DNA of 52,415 nucleotides from Pseudomonas fluorescens (GTDB taxonomy: Bacteria > Pseudomonadota > Gammaproteobacteria > Pseudomonadales > Pseudomonadaceae): contig NZ_LACC01000033.1 in assembly GCF_000967965.1 (NCBI RefSeq), positions 1 through 52,415 of the forward strand. The letters run 5' to 3'. Positions 17,587 to 26,278 of this stretch are shown here, one piece after another. Made by a program: the position numbers and the translations under genes. Position 1 is the first letter of the stretch. Each line of letters opens with the position of its first letter. The notes beneath the pieces were generated by a model. The model saw nothing but the letters and a program-made list of their open reading frames with translations, did no database searches and was not told the origin of the DNA.

Positions 17587-18129
17587 TTACCACATCAGAT
17601 CATCAGGGATCTTGTAGGCTGCGTACGGATCATCCTCGACGCTGACTTCTTCGGTCTGCACATTCAACTGCACGATGCGTTGCGGGTCGCGCTCCTGAAT
17701 CTTCAGCGCAGCCTCGCGCGGAATCACTTCGTACCCGCCAGCGTGATGCACGATGGCCAGCGAACCGCTGCTGAGCTTGTTGCGCATCAGGGTGTTGACG
17801 GAGATGCGCTTGACCTTCTTGTCGTCGACGAAGTTGTAGTAATCCTCGGTCGTCAATTTCGGCAGGCGCGAGACTTCGATCAATTGCTTGACCTGCGCGG
17901 CACGGGCCTTGGCCTCAGCCTTTTCCTGCTGCTGGCGGTTGAGCTCCTGGTCGCGCTTGACTTTCTCGGCCATGGCTTCCTGTGCCGCGCGTTGCTGGGA
18001 GTCATCCAGCTCGATCTGGCCTTTGTGGGCCAGGCGTTGCTGTTTCTGCTTGTCTTTGCTGACCTGCTTGGCCTGCTTCTGGTTGACCAGCCCTGCTTTG
18101 AGCAACTGGTCGCGAAGGGAAATGCTCAT
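17587..18129 (-). CDS. DUF2058 family protein (YaiL-like)
   Basis: A 180-residue protein that opens with MSISLRDQLLKAGLVNQKQA, the start shared by the DUF2058/YaiL family. A highly charged Gln/Lys/Glu-rich helix or coiled coil (about 20-85) is followed by a small globular domain with DYYNFVDDKKVKRI and GGYEVIPREAALKI, ending in DPYAAYKIPDDLMW. YaiL is described as a polynucleotide-associated protein; the molecular role is unsettled. It lies 28 bases downstream of mazG and is followed by a terminator. Confidence 0.88.
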   Translation of the reverse strand: MSISLRDQLLKAGLVNQKQAKQVSKDKQKQQRLAHKGQIELDDSQQRAAQEAMAEKVKRDQELNRQQQEKAEAKARAAQVKQLIEVSRLPKLTTEDYYNFVDDKKVKRISVNTLMRNKLSSGSLAIVHHAGGYEVIPREAALKIQERDPQRIVQLNVQTEEVSVEDDPYAAYKIPDDLMW

Positions 18130-18157
18130 GGTGCTTATTACTCACTTAGGCTACTGC

Positions 18158-18991
18158 TCAACCGCAGCTGGGCAAATTCTTTTCCTGACGTTTGGCTTCG
18201 CCCCACAAGGCGTCCAACTCTTCGAGGGTGCAATCTTCCATGGGACGGCGGGTGTCGCGCAATGCCTGTTCGATAAAACGAAAGCGTCTTTCAAACTTGC
18301 TGTTGGCGCCACGCAGTGCGGTTTCCGGATCGACCTTGAGATGCCGCGCCAGATTGACCACGGAAAACAGCAGGTCGCCGATCTCGTCGGCCACGGCCTC
18401 GGGATCATTTTCCGACATGGCTTCGAGGACTTCATCGAGCTCTTCACGTACTTTATCGAGCACCGGCAAGGCGTCCGGCCAGTCGAAACCGACCTGCCCT
18501 GCGCGCTTTTGCAATTTCGCCGACCGTGACAACGCCGGCAAGGCCGCGGGGACGTCATCAAGCAACGACAGCTGTTCGGGGGCTGAAGATTTCTCCGCGC
18601 GCTCCTCGGCCTTGATCTCTTCCCAACGCTGCTTGACCTGCGCTTCACTCAGGCGCGGGACATCCATTGGCGCATACAGATCACCGGTGGGGAACACGTG
18701 AGGATGGCGGCGGATCAGCTTGCGGGTGATGCTGTCGACCACGCCGGCGAACTCGAAGCGCCCTTCTTCCCGGGCCAACTGGCTGTAATAAACCACCTGG
18801 AACAACAGGTCGCCCAGCTCACCCTGCAAGTGATCGAAGTCACCGCGCTCAATGGCGTCGGCGACTTCGTAGGCTTCTTCCAGAGTGTGGGGGACGATGC
18901 TGGCGTAAGTTTGCTTGATGTCCCACGGGCAACCGTACTGCGGATCGCGCAGGCGGTTCATCAGGTGAAGCAGGTCTTCAAGTGAATACAT
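18158..18991 (-). CDS. mazG: Nucleoside triphosphate pyrophosphohydrolase MazG
   Basis: A 277-residue tandem-domain MazG. Each half carries the all-alpha NTP-PPase pattern: EEAYEVADAI with GELGDLLFQVVY in the first, and REELDEVLEAM with DEIGDLLFSVVN in the second, where acidic residues bind Mg. It hydrolyses (d)NTPs to monophosphate and pyrophosphate; in E. coli it modulates ppGpp levels in starvation, which fits its position next to relA. An N-terminal SLEDLLHLMNRLRDPQYGCPWD block confirms the start. Confidence 0.95.
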   Translation of the reverse strand: MYSLEDLLHLMNRLRDPQYGCPWDIKQTYASIVPHTLEEAYEVADAIERGDFDHLQGELGDLLFQVVYYSQLAREEGRFEFAGVVDSITRKLIRRHPHVFPTGDLYAPMDVPRLSEAQVKQRWEEIKAEERAEKSSAPEQLSLLDDVPAALPALSRSAKLQKRAGQVGFDWPDALPVLDKVREELDEVLEAMSENDPEAVADEIGDLLFSVVNLARHLKVDPETALRGANSKFERRFRFIEQALRDTRRPMEDCTLEELDALWGEAKRQEKNLPSCG

Positions 18992-19012
18992 TTATTAAAC
19001 TCTGCGAGAACC

Positions 19013-19117
19013 TGTGGGAGCGAGCTTGCTCGCGATAGCGTCGTCACATTCAACATCAATGTGTCCTTCAAGCAGCCATCGTCGGATCGCCGCCCGGAGC
19101 CAAGCTCGCTCACACAG
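19013..19117. repeat. Degenerate REPIN
   Basis: A good left REP unit (TGTGGGAGCGAGCTTGCTCG) is followed after about 70 bases by a decayed complementary unit (CCAAGCTCGCTCACACA). It occupies the gap between relA and mazG. Confidence 0.7.
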
Positions 19118-19143
19118 TAGAACGGTGCCAGACATGAACACCA

Positions 19144-21387
19144 TCACGGCGTACGGTTACGCCGGGTTTCGATGATGTTCGGCAACTGGGAAATCCGCCC
19201 CAGCAACCGCCCCAATGCATCCAGCCCCGGAATCTCGATGGTCAGGGACATCAGCGCGGTGTTGTCCTCCTTGTTCGAGCGGGTGTTGACCGCCAGCACG
19301 TTGATCCGCTCGTTGAGCAGCACCTGCGAAACATCACGCAGCAAACCGGAACGGTCGTAGGCGCGGATGACGATGTCCACCGGATAGGTGAGCACCGGTA
19401 CCGGGCCCCAGCTGACCTGGATGATCCGCTCTGGCTCCCGCCCGCTCAGTTGCAGCACCGAGGCGCAGTCCTGGCGGTGAATGCTCACGCCACGGCCCTG
19501 GGTGATGTAACCGACGATGGCATCCCCCGGCAGCGGCTGGCAGCAGCCGGCCATCTGGGTCATCAGGTTGCCGACGCCCTGGATCTGAATGTCGCCGCGC
19601 TTGCCCGGTTTGTATCCGGTGGCCTTGCGTGGAATCAGTTCAAGCTGCTCGTTGCCACGCTCCGGCTCGACCAGTTGCTGCGCCAGGTTGACCAGTTGCG
19701 CCAGGCGCAGGTCCCCGGCACCGAGGGCGGCGAACAGGTCTTCGGCGGTTTTCATGTTGGCCTTGTCGGCCAGCTTGTCGAAATCCACCGCCGGCAGGCC
19801 GAGGCGATTGAGCTCGCGCTCGAGCAGGGTTTTACCGGCCGCGACGTTCTGGTCGCGAGCCTGCAGCTTGAACCAGTGAACGATCTTCGCCCGTGCTCGC
19901 GACGTGGTGACGTAGCCCAGGTTCGGGTTCAGCCAGTCGCGGCTCGGGGTGCCGTGCTTGCTGGTGATGATCTCGACCTGTTCACCGGTTTGCAGGCTGT
20001 AGTTGAGCGGCACGATGCGCCCGTTGATCTTGGCGCCACGGCAGTTGTGACCGATTTCGGTGTGGACGCGGTAGGCGAAGTCCAGCGGGGTCGCGCCCTT
20101 CGGCAAGTCGATGGCGTGACCGTCCGGGGTGAAGATGTAGACCCGGTCCGGCTCGATATCGACCCGCAACTGTTCCGCCAGGCCACCGATGTCACCCAGC
20201 TCTTCGTGCCATTCGAGCACCTGACGCAGCCAGGAGATTTTCTCTTCGTAGTGATTGGAACCGGACTTGACGTCGGTGCCCTTGTAGCGCCAGTGCGCGC
20301 ACACGCCGAGTTCGGCTTCTTCATGCATCGCGTGGGTGCGAATCTGCACTTCCAGCACCTTGCCCTCGGGCCCGATCACCGCGGTGTGCAGCGAGCGATA
20401 GCCGTTTTCCTTGGGGTTGGCGATGTAGTCGTCGAACTCTTTCGGGATGTGTCGCCACAGGGTGTGGACGATGCCGAGCGCGGTGTAGCAATCGCGCATT
20501 TCCGGCACCAACACACGCACGGCACGCACGTCGTAGATCTGGCTGAACTCCAGCCCCTTGCGCTGCATTTTGCGCCAGATCGAATAGATGTGTTTGGCCC
20601 GGCCGCTGATGTCGGCATCAACGCCGGTGGCCTGCAGTTCGTTTTTCAGCTGACTCATCACATCGCTGATAAAACGCTCGCGATCCAGTCGCCGCTCATG
20701 GAGCAACTTGGCAATCTGCTTGTACTGGTCCGGTTCCAGGTAACGGAAGGACAAGTCTTCCAGTTCCCACTTGATGTGACCGATACCCAGGCGATGGGCC
20801 AGCGGAGCGTAGATGTCGAAGACTTCACGGGCCACGCGGTTGCGTTTTTCGTCGTCGGCGGTCTTCACCGCGCGGATCGCGCACGTGCGTTCGGCCAGTT
20901 TGATCAGGGCAACGCGAACGTCGTCGACCATGGCCACCAGCATCTTGCGCAGGTTTTCCACCTGGCCCTGGGTGCCCAGCACCAGGGATTTGCGCGGGCT
21001 CAGGCTGTCGCTGATCGCGGCCATGCGCTGCACGCCGTCGATGAGCTTGGACACCACCGGACCGAAGCGCTGGCTGACGGCCGGCAACTTGATCTGGCCT
21101 TCGCGCACGCCTCGATACAGGATCGCGGCGACCAGTGAATCCTGGTCGAGCTTGAGGTCGGCGAGGATCTCGGCGATCTCAAGCCCGGTACGGAAAGTCG
21201 AGTTACCTTCCGACCACAGATTCTGTGCCGCATTGGCTTGTTGTTCGGCCTCGCGAGCGTACTCGCAGGCCTCTTTCAAGGCTTCGCGATCCAGTGCCAG
21301 ATCGACACTGACCGCATGATCGAGCCAAGCCTCGAGATTGATACTGCCGTCGGTGTTGATCGGCTGGTGTGCTCTCACCTGTACCAT
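19144..21387 (-). CDS. relA: GTP pyrophosphokinase RelA
   Basis: A 747-residue ribosome-associated (p)ppGpp synthetase. Order: an inactive HD hydrolase domain (about 45-200; the HD metal motif is replaced by AAILYRGVREGQ, as expected for RelA rather than SpoT), the synthetase domain (about 240-350, with KMQRKGLEF and the YRSLHTAVIGPEG G-loop region), TGS (about 400-465, YIFTPDGHAIDLPKGATPLD), a helical/conserved-Cys region (CCQPLPGDAIVG) and C-terminal ACT (about 665-747). It senses uncharged tRNA at the ribosome. It lies 122 bases after rlmD and upstream of mazG. Confidence 0.96.
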   Translation of the reverse strand: MVQVRAHQPINTDGSINLEAWLDHAVSVDLALDREALKEACEYAREAEQQANAAQNLWSEGNSTFRTGLEIAEILADLKLDQDSLVAAILYRGVREGQIKLPAVSQRFGPVVSKLIDGVQRMAAISDSLSPRKSLVLGTQGQVENLRKMLVAMVDDVRVALIKLAERTCAIRAVKTADDEKRNRVAREVFDIYAPLAHRLGIGHIKWELEDLSFRYLEPDQYKQIAKLLHERRLDRERFISDVMSQLKNELQATGVDADISGRAKHIYSIWRKMQRKGLEFSQIYDVRAVRVLVPEMRDCYTALGIVHTLWRHIPKEFDDYIANPKENGYRSLHTAVIGPEGKVLEVQIRTHAMHEEAELGVCAHWRYKGTDVKSGSNHYEEKISWLRQVLEWHEELGDIGGLAEQLRVDIEPDRVYIFTPDGHAIDLPKGATPLDFAYRVHTEIGHNCRGAKINGRIVPLNYSLQTGEQVEIITSKHGTPSRDWLNPNLGYVTTSRARAKIVHWFKLQARDQNVAAGKTLLERELNRLGLPAVDFDKLADKANMKTAEDLFAALGAGDLRLAQLVNLAQQLVEPERGNEQLELIPRKATGYKPGKRGDIQIQGVGNLMTQMAGCCQPLPGDAIVGYITQGRGVSIHRQDCASVLQLSGREPERIIQVSWGPVPVLTYPVDIVIRAYDRSGLLRDVSQVLLNERINVLAVNTRSNKEDNTALMSLTIEIPGLDALGRLLGRISQLPNIIETRRNRTP

Positions 21388-21509
21388 CTTGCTTACCTTC
21401 CCTACGACGCAGATTCAATGCGTCAAATCGCTGACCTTCGTTGCCCGTGCGCCCACGTCGGGCTGGGTGCGCGGCTGCACGGGCGGGCCAGTCGGACCAG
21501 ACGAGCATC

Positions 21510-22862
21510 CTAGCTCGCTTCAAATAACGCCATGGCCTCGACATGTGCCGTTTGAGGAAACATATCGAGAATCCCGGCACGTTTTAACCGGTAGCCCTGC
21601 TTGATCAATTCGACCGTGTCGCGCGCCAGAGTTGCAGGGTTGCACGACACATACACCAAACGTTCGGCGCCAAGGCTCTTGAGCTTGCGCACGACCTCGA
21701 AAGCACCGTCACGCGGTGGGTCCAAGAGTACCGCACAAAAGCCTTCGGCGGCCCATTCGGCGTCCGTCAAAGGCTGGGATAAATCGGCCTGAAAAAACTT
21801 CGCGTTATGCAGATTATTACTAGCCGCATTCGCCGCTGCCCGATCGACCATCACCTGCACGCCTTCGACCGCCACCACTTCACGAGCGGCCTTGGCCAGC
21901 GGCAAGGCAAAGTTGCCCAGACCACAGAACAGGTCGAGGACGCGCTCATCCGCTGTCGGCCTCAACCAGTCCAGTGCCTGGGCGACCATCGCTTCGTTGA
22001 CGGCGGCGTTGACCTGGATGAAATCCCCGGGACGATACGCCAGTTCCAGGTCCCACTGCTCAAGACGATAGCCCAACGACTGATCGGCCTCGACCGGTTG
22101 CGGTTCGCCGTCGCCATGCAGCCACAACTGGGCTTCATGGAACGCGCAGAAATCCTTGAGGATCGTCAGATCGGCGTCGGACAACGGCGCCATGTGCCGC
22201 AGCAACACGGCCAGCGTCGAGCCGCTGAATAACTCCACATGCCCGAGTGCCTGGGGTTTGCTCAAGCGCCGCAGCATCTCCGGCAAGCGGCTCATGATCG
22301 GTTGCAAGGGTTGTACCAGCACCGGGCAGTCATCGATGCCAACAATGTCCTGGCTGCCGGCGGCACGGAAACCGACTTCGAGTTTTTTCGCCTTCATGTC
22401 CCAGCGCACCGCCACGCGGGCGCGACGCCGGTAAGCGAACTCCGCACCGCTCAATGGCGCCGCCCACTCTTCGGGCTCGACGCCCGCGACCCTCGACAAC
22501 TGCTCGGCGAGCATGCGCTGTTTCAGGGCAAGCTGTTCGTTGTGGGGCAGATGCTGCACGCTGCAACCGCCGCAGCGGCCGGCATGTGCGCACGGTGCCG
22601 GGCGGCGCAATTCGCTGACCTTGAATACCCGTTCGGTGCGCGCCTCGACCACTTTGCCGTGGGCACCGAGGACGCGCGCCTCGATCTCTTCACCGGCCAA
22701 TGCGCCGATGACGAACCAGGTGCGACCTTCGAAAAACGCGATACCGCGACCGTCATTGGCCAGGCGCTCGATGGTCAGGCGCTGCTTTTTGCCGGTCGGG
22801 ACTTGCGGGGCCTTGCTGCCGCCGGTGGGCTGGAAGCGCAGGCCTCTTTCATGTTTGGCCAT
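21510..22862 (-). CDS. rlmD: 23S rRNA (uracil-1939-C5)-methyltransferase
   Basis: A 450-residue protein: an N-terminal TRAM domain (about 25-80), iron-sulfur ligands Cys91, Cys97 and Cys100 (CAHAGRCGGC) plus Cys179 (GIDDCPVL), and a C-terminal SAM-dependent methyltransferase domain with DLFCGLGNFALPLA and LLDPPRDGA. The nucleophilic Cys is in YVSCNPATLARD. It methylates U1939 of 23S rRNA. Its start codon shares one base with the cysM stop (TGATG), so it is coupled to cysM. Confidence 0.95.
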   Translation of the reverse strand: MAKHERGLRFQPTGGSKAPQVPTGKKQRLTIERLANDGRGIAFFEGRTWFVIGALAGEEIEARVLGAHGKVVEARTERVFKVSELRRPAPCAHAGRCGGCSVQHLPHNEQLALKQRMLAEQLSRVAGVEPEEWAAPLSGAEFAYRRRARVAVRWDMKAKKLEVGFRAAGSQDIVGIDDCPVLVQPLQPIMSRLPEMLRRLSKPQALGHVELFSGSTLAVLLRHMAPLSDADLTILKDFCAFHEAQLWLHGDGEPQPVEADQSLGYRLEQWDLELAYRPGDFIQVNAAVNEAMVAQALDWLRPTADERVLDLFCGLGNFALPLAKAAREVVAVEGVQVMVDRAAANAASNNLHNAKFFQADLSQPLTDAEWAAEGFCAVLLDPPRDGAFEVVRKLKSLGAERLVYVSCNPATLARDTVELIKQGYRLKRAGILDMFPQTAHVEAMALFEAS

Positions 22863-23764
22863 CAGTTGGGCGCGTCGAAAATGCCGGTCGACAGGTAACG
22901 GTCGCCACGGTCGCAGATGATCGCGACGATCACCGCGTTTTCAACTTCTTTGGACAGGCGCAGCATTGCCGCCACGGCACCGCCCGAGGACACGCCACAG
23001 AAAATGCCTTCTTCGCGGGCCAGACGACGGGTCACGTCTTCGGCTTCGCTTTGGGCCATGTCGACGATGCGGTCCACGCGGTCGGCCTGGTAGATCTTCG
23101 GCAGGTATTCCTGAGGCCAGCGACGGATACCCGGGATCGCCGAGCCTTCCATCGGCTGCAGGCCGATGATCTGCACGTTGTCGTTCTGCTCCTTGAGGTA
23201 GCGCGACACGCCCATGATGGTGCCGGTGGTGCCCATGGAGCTGACGAAATGGGTGATGGTGCCCTGGGTCTGGCGCCAGATTTCCGGACCGGTGGTGGTG
23301 TAGTGCGCCTCAGGGTTGTCACCGTTGGCAAACTGATCCAGTACCTTGCCGCGACCTTCGGCTTCCATCTTCTGCGCGAGGTCACGGGCGCCTTCCATGC
23401 CCTGTTCCTGGCTGACCAGAATCAGCTCGGCGCCATAGGCCGTCATGGCTGCCTTGCGCTCAGCGCTGGAGTTGTCCGGCATGATCAGGATCATCCTGTA
23501 ACCCTTGATCGCGGCGGCCATGGCCAGAGCGATCCCGGTGTTGCCCGAGGTCGCCTCGATCAACGTATCGCCAGCGTGGATCTGCCCGCGCAGTTCGGCG
23601 CGGGTGATCATCGACAGCGCCGGACGGTCCTTGACCGAACCCGCCGGGTTGTTCCCTTCGAGCTTGAGCAAAAGGGTATTGCTGGTGGCGCCGGGCAGGC
23701 GCTGCAAACGAACCAGCGGAGTGTTGCCGACGCAATCGGCGATGGTTGGGTACTGCAAGGTCAT
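22862..23764 (-). CDS. cysM: Cysteine synthase B (O-acetylserine sulfhydrylase)
   Basis: A 300-residue PLP enzyme of fold type II. The PLP-binding Lys45 is in GNNPAGSVKDRPA, the phosphate-cup motif is EATSGNTGIALAMAA, and the substrate loop is GTTGTIMGVSRYLK. It makes cysteine (or S-sulfocysteine from thiosulfate) from O-acetylserine. ATG 23764 begins the conserved MTLQYPTIADCVGNTPL; the open frame up to 23917 runs into REP sequence and is not coding. In P. aeruginosa (from memory) the siderophore receptor gene pirA lies upstream; it is absent here. Confidence 0.95.
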   Translation of the reverse strand: MTLQYPTIADCVGNTPLVRLQRLPGATSNTLLLKLEGNNPAGSVKDRPALSMITRAELRGQIHAGDTLIEATSGNTGIALAMAAAIKGYRMILIMPDNSSAERKAAMTAYGAELILVSQEQGMEGARDLAQKMEAEGRGKVLDQFANGDNPEAHYTTTGPEIWRQTQGTITHFVSSMGTTGTIMGVSRYLKEQNDNVQIIGLQPMEGSAIPGIRRWPQEYLPKIYQADRVDRIVDMAQSEAEDVTRRLAREEGIFCGVSSGGAVAAMLRLSKEVENAVIVAIICDRGDRYLSTGIFDAPN

Positions 23765-23895
23765 GGCGTATTCGCAATCCAGACTGCGGGGGTGCCTATC
23801 ATACCGGCAAACGTTCGCAGGCCATATCACGCAAAGTATGGTGCTTATGGTTAATGGGAATAAGCAGATATTTTGCGGTGAACTTGAGGGCCTCT

Positions 23896-23988
23896 TCGCG
23901 GGCAAGCTCGCTCCCACAGGGTACCGCGGTGATCACAGGTTTCGCGATTCAAACACGGTCAATGTGGGAGAGAGCCTGCTCGCGATGG
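23896..23988. repeat. REPIN overlapping the end of the sensor kinase gene
   Basis: Inverted REP units (TTCGCGGGCAAGCTCGCTCC at the left, TGTGGGAGAGAGCCTGCTCG at the right) lie between cysM and the PirS-like kinase. The right unit lies inside the kinase reading frame and encodes part of its C-terminus. Confidence 0.85.
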
Positions 23989-25354
23989 CGTCGGCACTGG
24001 CGCTATTAGCATCCGCCAACAAGCACATATTCATCCGCAACCCGCTCCCGGTGTTCTGCGCCCACAGCTGTCCACCCTGACGCTGCACCGCATTCCTGGC
24101 GATGCTCAGGCCCAGGCCAAACCCACCATCCCCCGGCCGCGAACCGTCGAGTCGGGTGAACGGCAGGAAGATCCGCTCCAGATCAGCTTCTGCCACACCG
24201 CCACCCTGATCCTCCAGCCACAGGTGCCAGAAATCGCCATCACGACGACCGCCCAATTGGACAATGCCTCCCGCCGGCGAATGACGAATGGCATTACGCA
24301 GAATATTTTCCAACGCCTGGGCCAGGGTGTTGAGATGACCGCGAACCCAGCAGGATGCATCCACCGTGCATTGCAACTGCGTATCGGGCCAGCCACTTTC
24401 GTAGCAGGCGTTCTCCGTGAGCATTTCCCACAGGGCCTGGATCTGGATCGCTTCGTCGGGCAATCGGGTGCGCTCGGTATCAAGCCACGCCAGTTGCAGC
24501 GTGTCCTCCACCAAGCGCTGCATGCCATCGACCTCACGACCAATGCGCTCGCGCAATGGCTCCAGCCCCTGCTCGCTTTCACTGGCCACTCGCAGGCGGC
24601 TCAAGGGGGTACGCAACTCGTGGGACAGATCGCGCAGCAGTTGCTGTTGCAAAGCCACGGTGCTTTGCAGGCGCTCAGACATGTGATCGAACGCCCGCCC
24701 CAACTCACCCAGTTCATCCGATCGATTGGTGGTCCGGGTCGACAGCCGTACGTTCAGTTGATCGGCACGCCAGGCATTGGCCTGTTCACGCAAGCTGTTG
24801 AGCGGCACCACCAACACGCGATACAGCCCGACGCACAGCAGCAAGGTGAACAATCCCGGAATCACGCCATTGGTGATCACCCGCCAGAACACCCGGTAAC
24901 GCCCGGGTACGAAGCGCTTGGGCAGCTCGATCACCAGGCTGCCGGCGGACGGATCACCGGGAAACGGTATGCGCATCCACGGTTGGCCTTTCTTGTGGAT
25001 TGGCCAATCGAGGCCGCGCAAAAAAGTCAGGCGTTCGACTTCCTTGTCCGTCAGCGATTGGTTGCTCAAGGACTGCAAATCACCGCCGATGACACCGACC
25101 CAGCCTTTTTCCCGATGATGCATGCCTTGCAGCCAGTCATCGACACCGACGTTCTGGCGCTGCTGCCACGCCTGCTCGGCTTCGGCGGCATAACCGGACA
25201 GGGTGCCGCGAGCCTCATCGGAGAGGAACTGGTTACGCTCCTCCATGTAACGTCCCCAAGACCAACTCAGCCAGATCATCAGCAGGCAGAAAGCGACCAA
25301 TAGACAAGCCAGCTTCCAGAACAGCGAATGCCTGCCCGGCAAATTACATTTCAT
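23933..25354 (-). CDS. Sensor histidine kinase (PirS/PfeS-like)
   Basis: A 473-residue inner-membrane kinase: TM1 (about 13-32), a periplasmic region (about 35-160), TM2 (about 162-184), HAMP (about 185-235), HisKA with RDLSHELRTPLS (His245) and HATPase_c (NILRNAIRHSP, DQGGGV, GFGLGLSIA). With the upstream regulator it resembles the PfeRS/PirRS enterobactin-sensing systems. In P. aeruginosa pirRS lies between gacS and cysM with pirA beside it (from memory); here the receptor gene is missing. The last roughly 20 residues (from ADAIASRL) are encoded by a REP element. It overlaps the regulator gene by 11 bases. Confidence 0.86.
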   Translation of the reverse strand: MKCNLPGRHSLFWKLACLLVAFCLLMIWLSWSWGRYMEERNQFLSDEARGTLSGYAAEAEQAWQQRQNVGVDDWLQGMHHREKGWVGVIGGDLQSLSNQSLTDKEVERLTFLRGLDWPIHKKGQPWMRIPFPGDPSAGSLVIELPKRFVPGRYRVFWRVITNGVIPGLFTLLLCVGLYRVLVVPLNSLREQANAWRADQLNVRLSTRTTNRSDELGELGRAFDHMSERLQSTVALQQQLLRDLSHELRTPLSRLRVASESEQGLEPLRERIGREVDGMQRLVEDTLQLAWLDTERTRLPDEAIQIQALWEMLTENACYESGWPDTQLQCTVDASCWVRGHLNTLAQALENILRNAIRHSPAGGIVQLGGRRDGDFWHLWLEDQGGGVAEADLERIFLPFTRLDGSRPGDGGFGLGLSIARNAVQRQGGQLWAQNTGSGLRMNMCLLADANSASADAIASRLSPTLTVFESRNL

Positions 25355-26063
25355 CGGCGGCGCTCAGGATGTAGCCCTTGCCCCATACCGTGCGCACTTC
25401 ACGCTCGGTGTAGCCAATGGCCTTGAGCTTGCGGCGGATCTGGCTGATGTGCATGTCCAGGCTGCGGTCATGGGCCGCGTAGCCGCGCTGCAGCACCTGT
25501 TGATAAAGGAAGGCTTTGCTCAGTACTTCGTCGGCGCTGCGGTGCAGCGTCTCCAGTAACCGATACTCGCTGCGGGTCAGGCCACCGGCCTGTTCGCCGT
25601 AAAAGACCTCGAAGCTTTCATCGTCGAAACGCAGGCTGTCCATTGACGAGGCCAGCACTGCGGGCGCGGGTCGACGGTCGAGTGCCACCCGCCGCAGAAT
25701 GGCTTCGATGCGTACCCTCAACTCCACCATGCTGAAGGGCTTGGGCAGGTAATCATCGGCCCCCAGGCGAAAGCCGCTGATGCGATCGGCCTCGGCACCG
25801 AGGGCCGACATCAGCAACACCGGGGTGGAATGGCTCTGGCGCAATTGGGTCAGCACCGCCAGGCCGTCCATGCCCGGCAACAGGATATCCATCAGCACCA
25901 CGTCGAAAGGTTCCCTGCGGGCAATATCCAGGCCTTCCTGACCGTTCTGGCACCAGGTCACCTGGAAGCCGCTGCGGTCCAGATGCTCATGCACGTAGGC
26001 GCCGAGCACAAGGTCGTCTTCGATGGACAGGATTCGGGGGAGGCCAGCAGTGATGGGAGCCAT
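25344..26063 (-). CDS. OmpR/PhoB-family response regulator (PirR/PfeR-like)
   Basis: A 239-residue regulator. The receiver domain has the acidic pair ED at 15-16, phosphoacceptor Asp59 (DVVLMDILLPG) and the switch Lys in DDYLPKPFS. The C-terminal winged helix (about 140-235) contains LTRSEYRLLETLHRSADEV and SLDMHISQIRRKLKAIG. It is paired with the overlapping kinase gene. ATG 26063 was chosen because homology starts at PRILSIEDD; the longer frame to 26204 has no support. A PfeR/PirR role in siderophore sensing is inferred from similarity and position. Confidence 0.88.
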   Translation of the reverse strand: MAPITAGLPRILSIEDDLVLGAYVHEHLDRSGFQVTWCQNGQEGLDIARREPFDVVLMDILLPGMDGLAVLTQLRQSHSTPVLLMSALGAEADRISGFRLGADDYLPKPFSMVELRVRIEAILRRVALDRRPAPAVLASSMDSLRFDDESFEVFYGEQAGGLTRSEYRLLETLHRSADEVLSKAFLYQQVLQRGYAAHDRSLDMHISQIRRKLKAIGYTEREVRTVWGKGYILSAADEM

Positions 26064-26278
26064 GACTATCTGCAAACAATTCTCAGTTAAGTGATTATTC
26101 AAGATTGCCTCGCCAGGGGCAACCCACGGTTTGTCCGTTTTGCCAAAGAGCCGCCCGGACCGACGAATGACGGCACCATTTTTACGAGGATTGCCCGCGA
26201 GCAAATCGCTACACTGCGCAAGTGGTGCATGGCGGATGCATGTACGGGTCTATAAATAGCGGGATGCAGGAGAGATGC

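Noticed and set aside
23765..23917. A 51-codon N-terminal extension of cysM
   Set aside because: Runs through REPIN sequence and lacks homology; the conserved protein starts at 23764.
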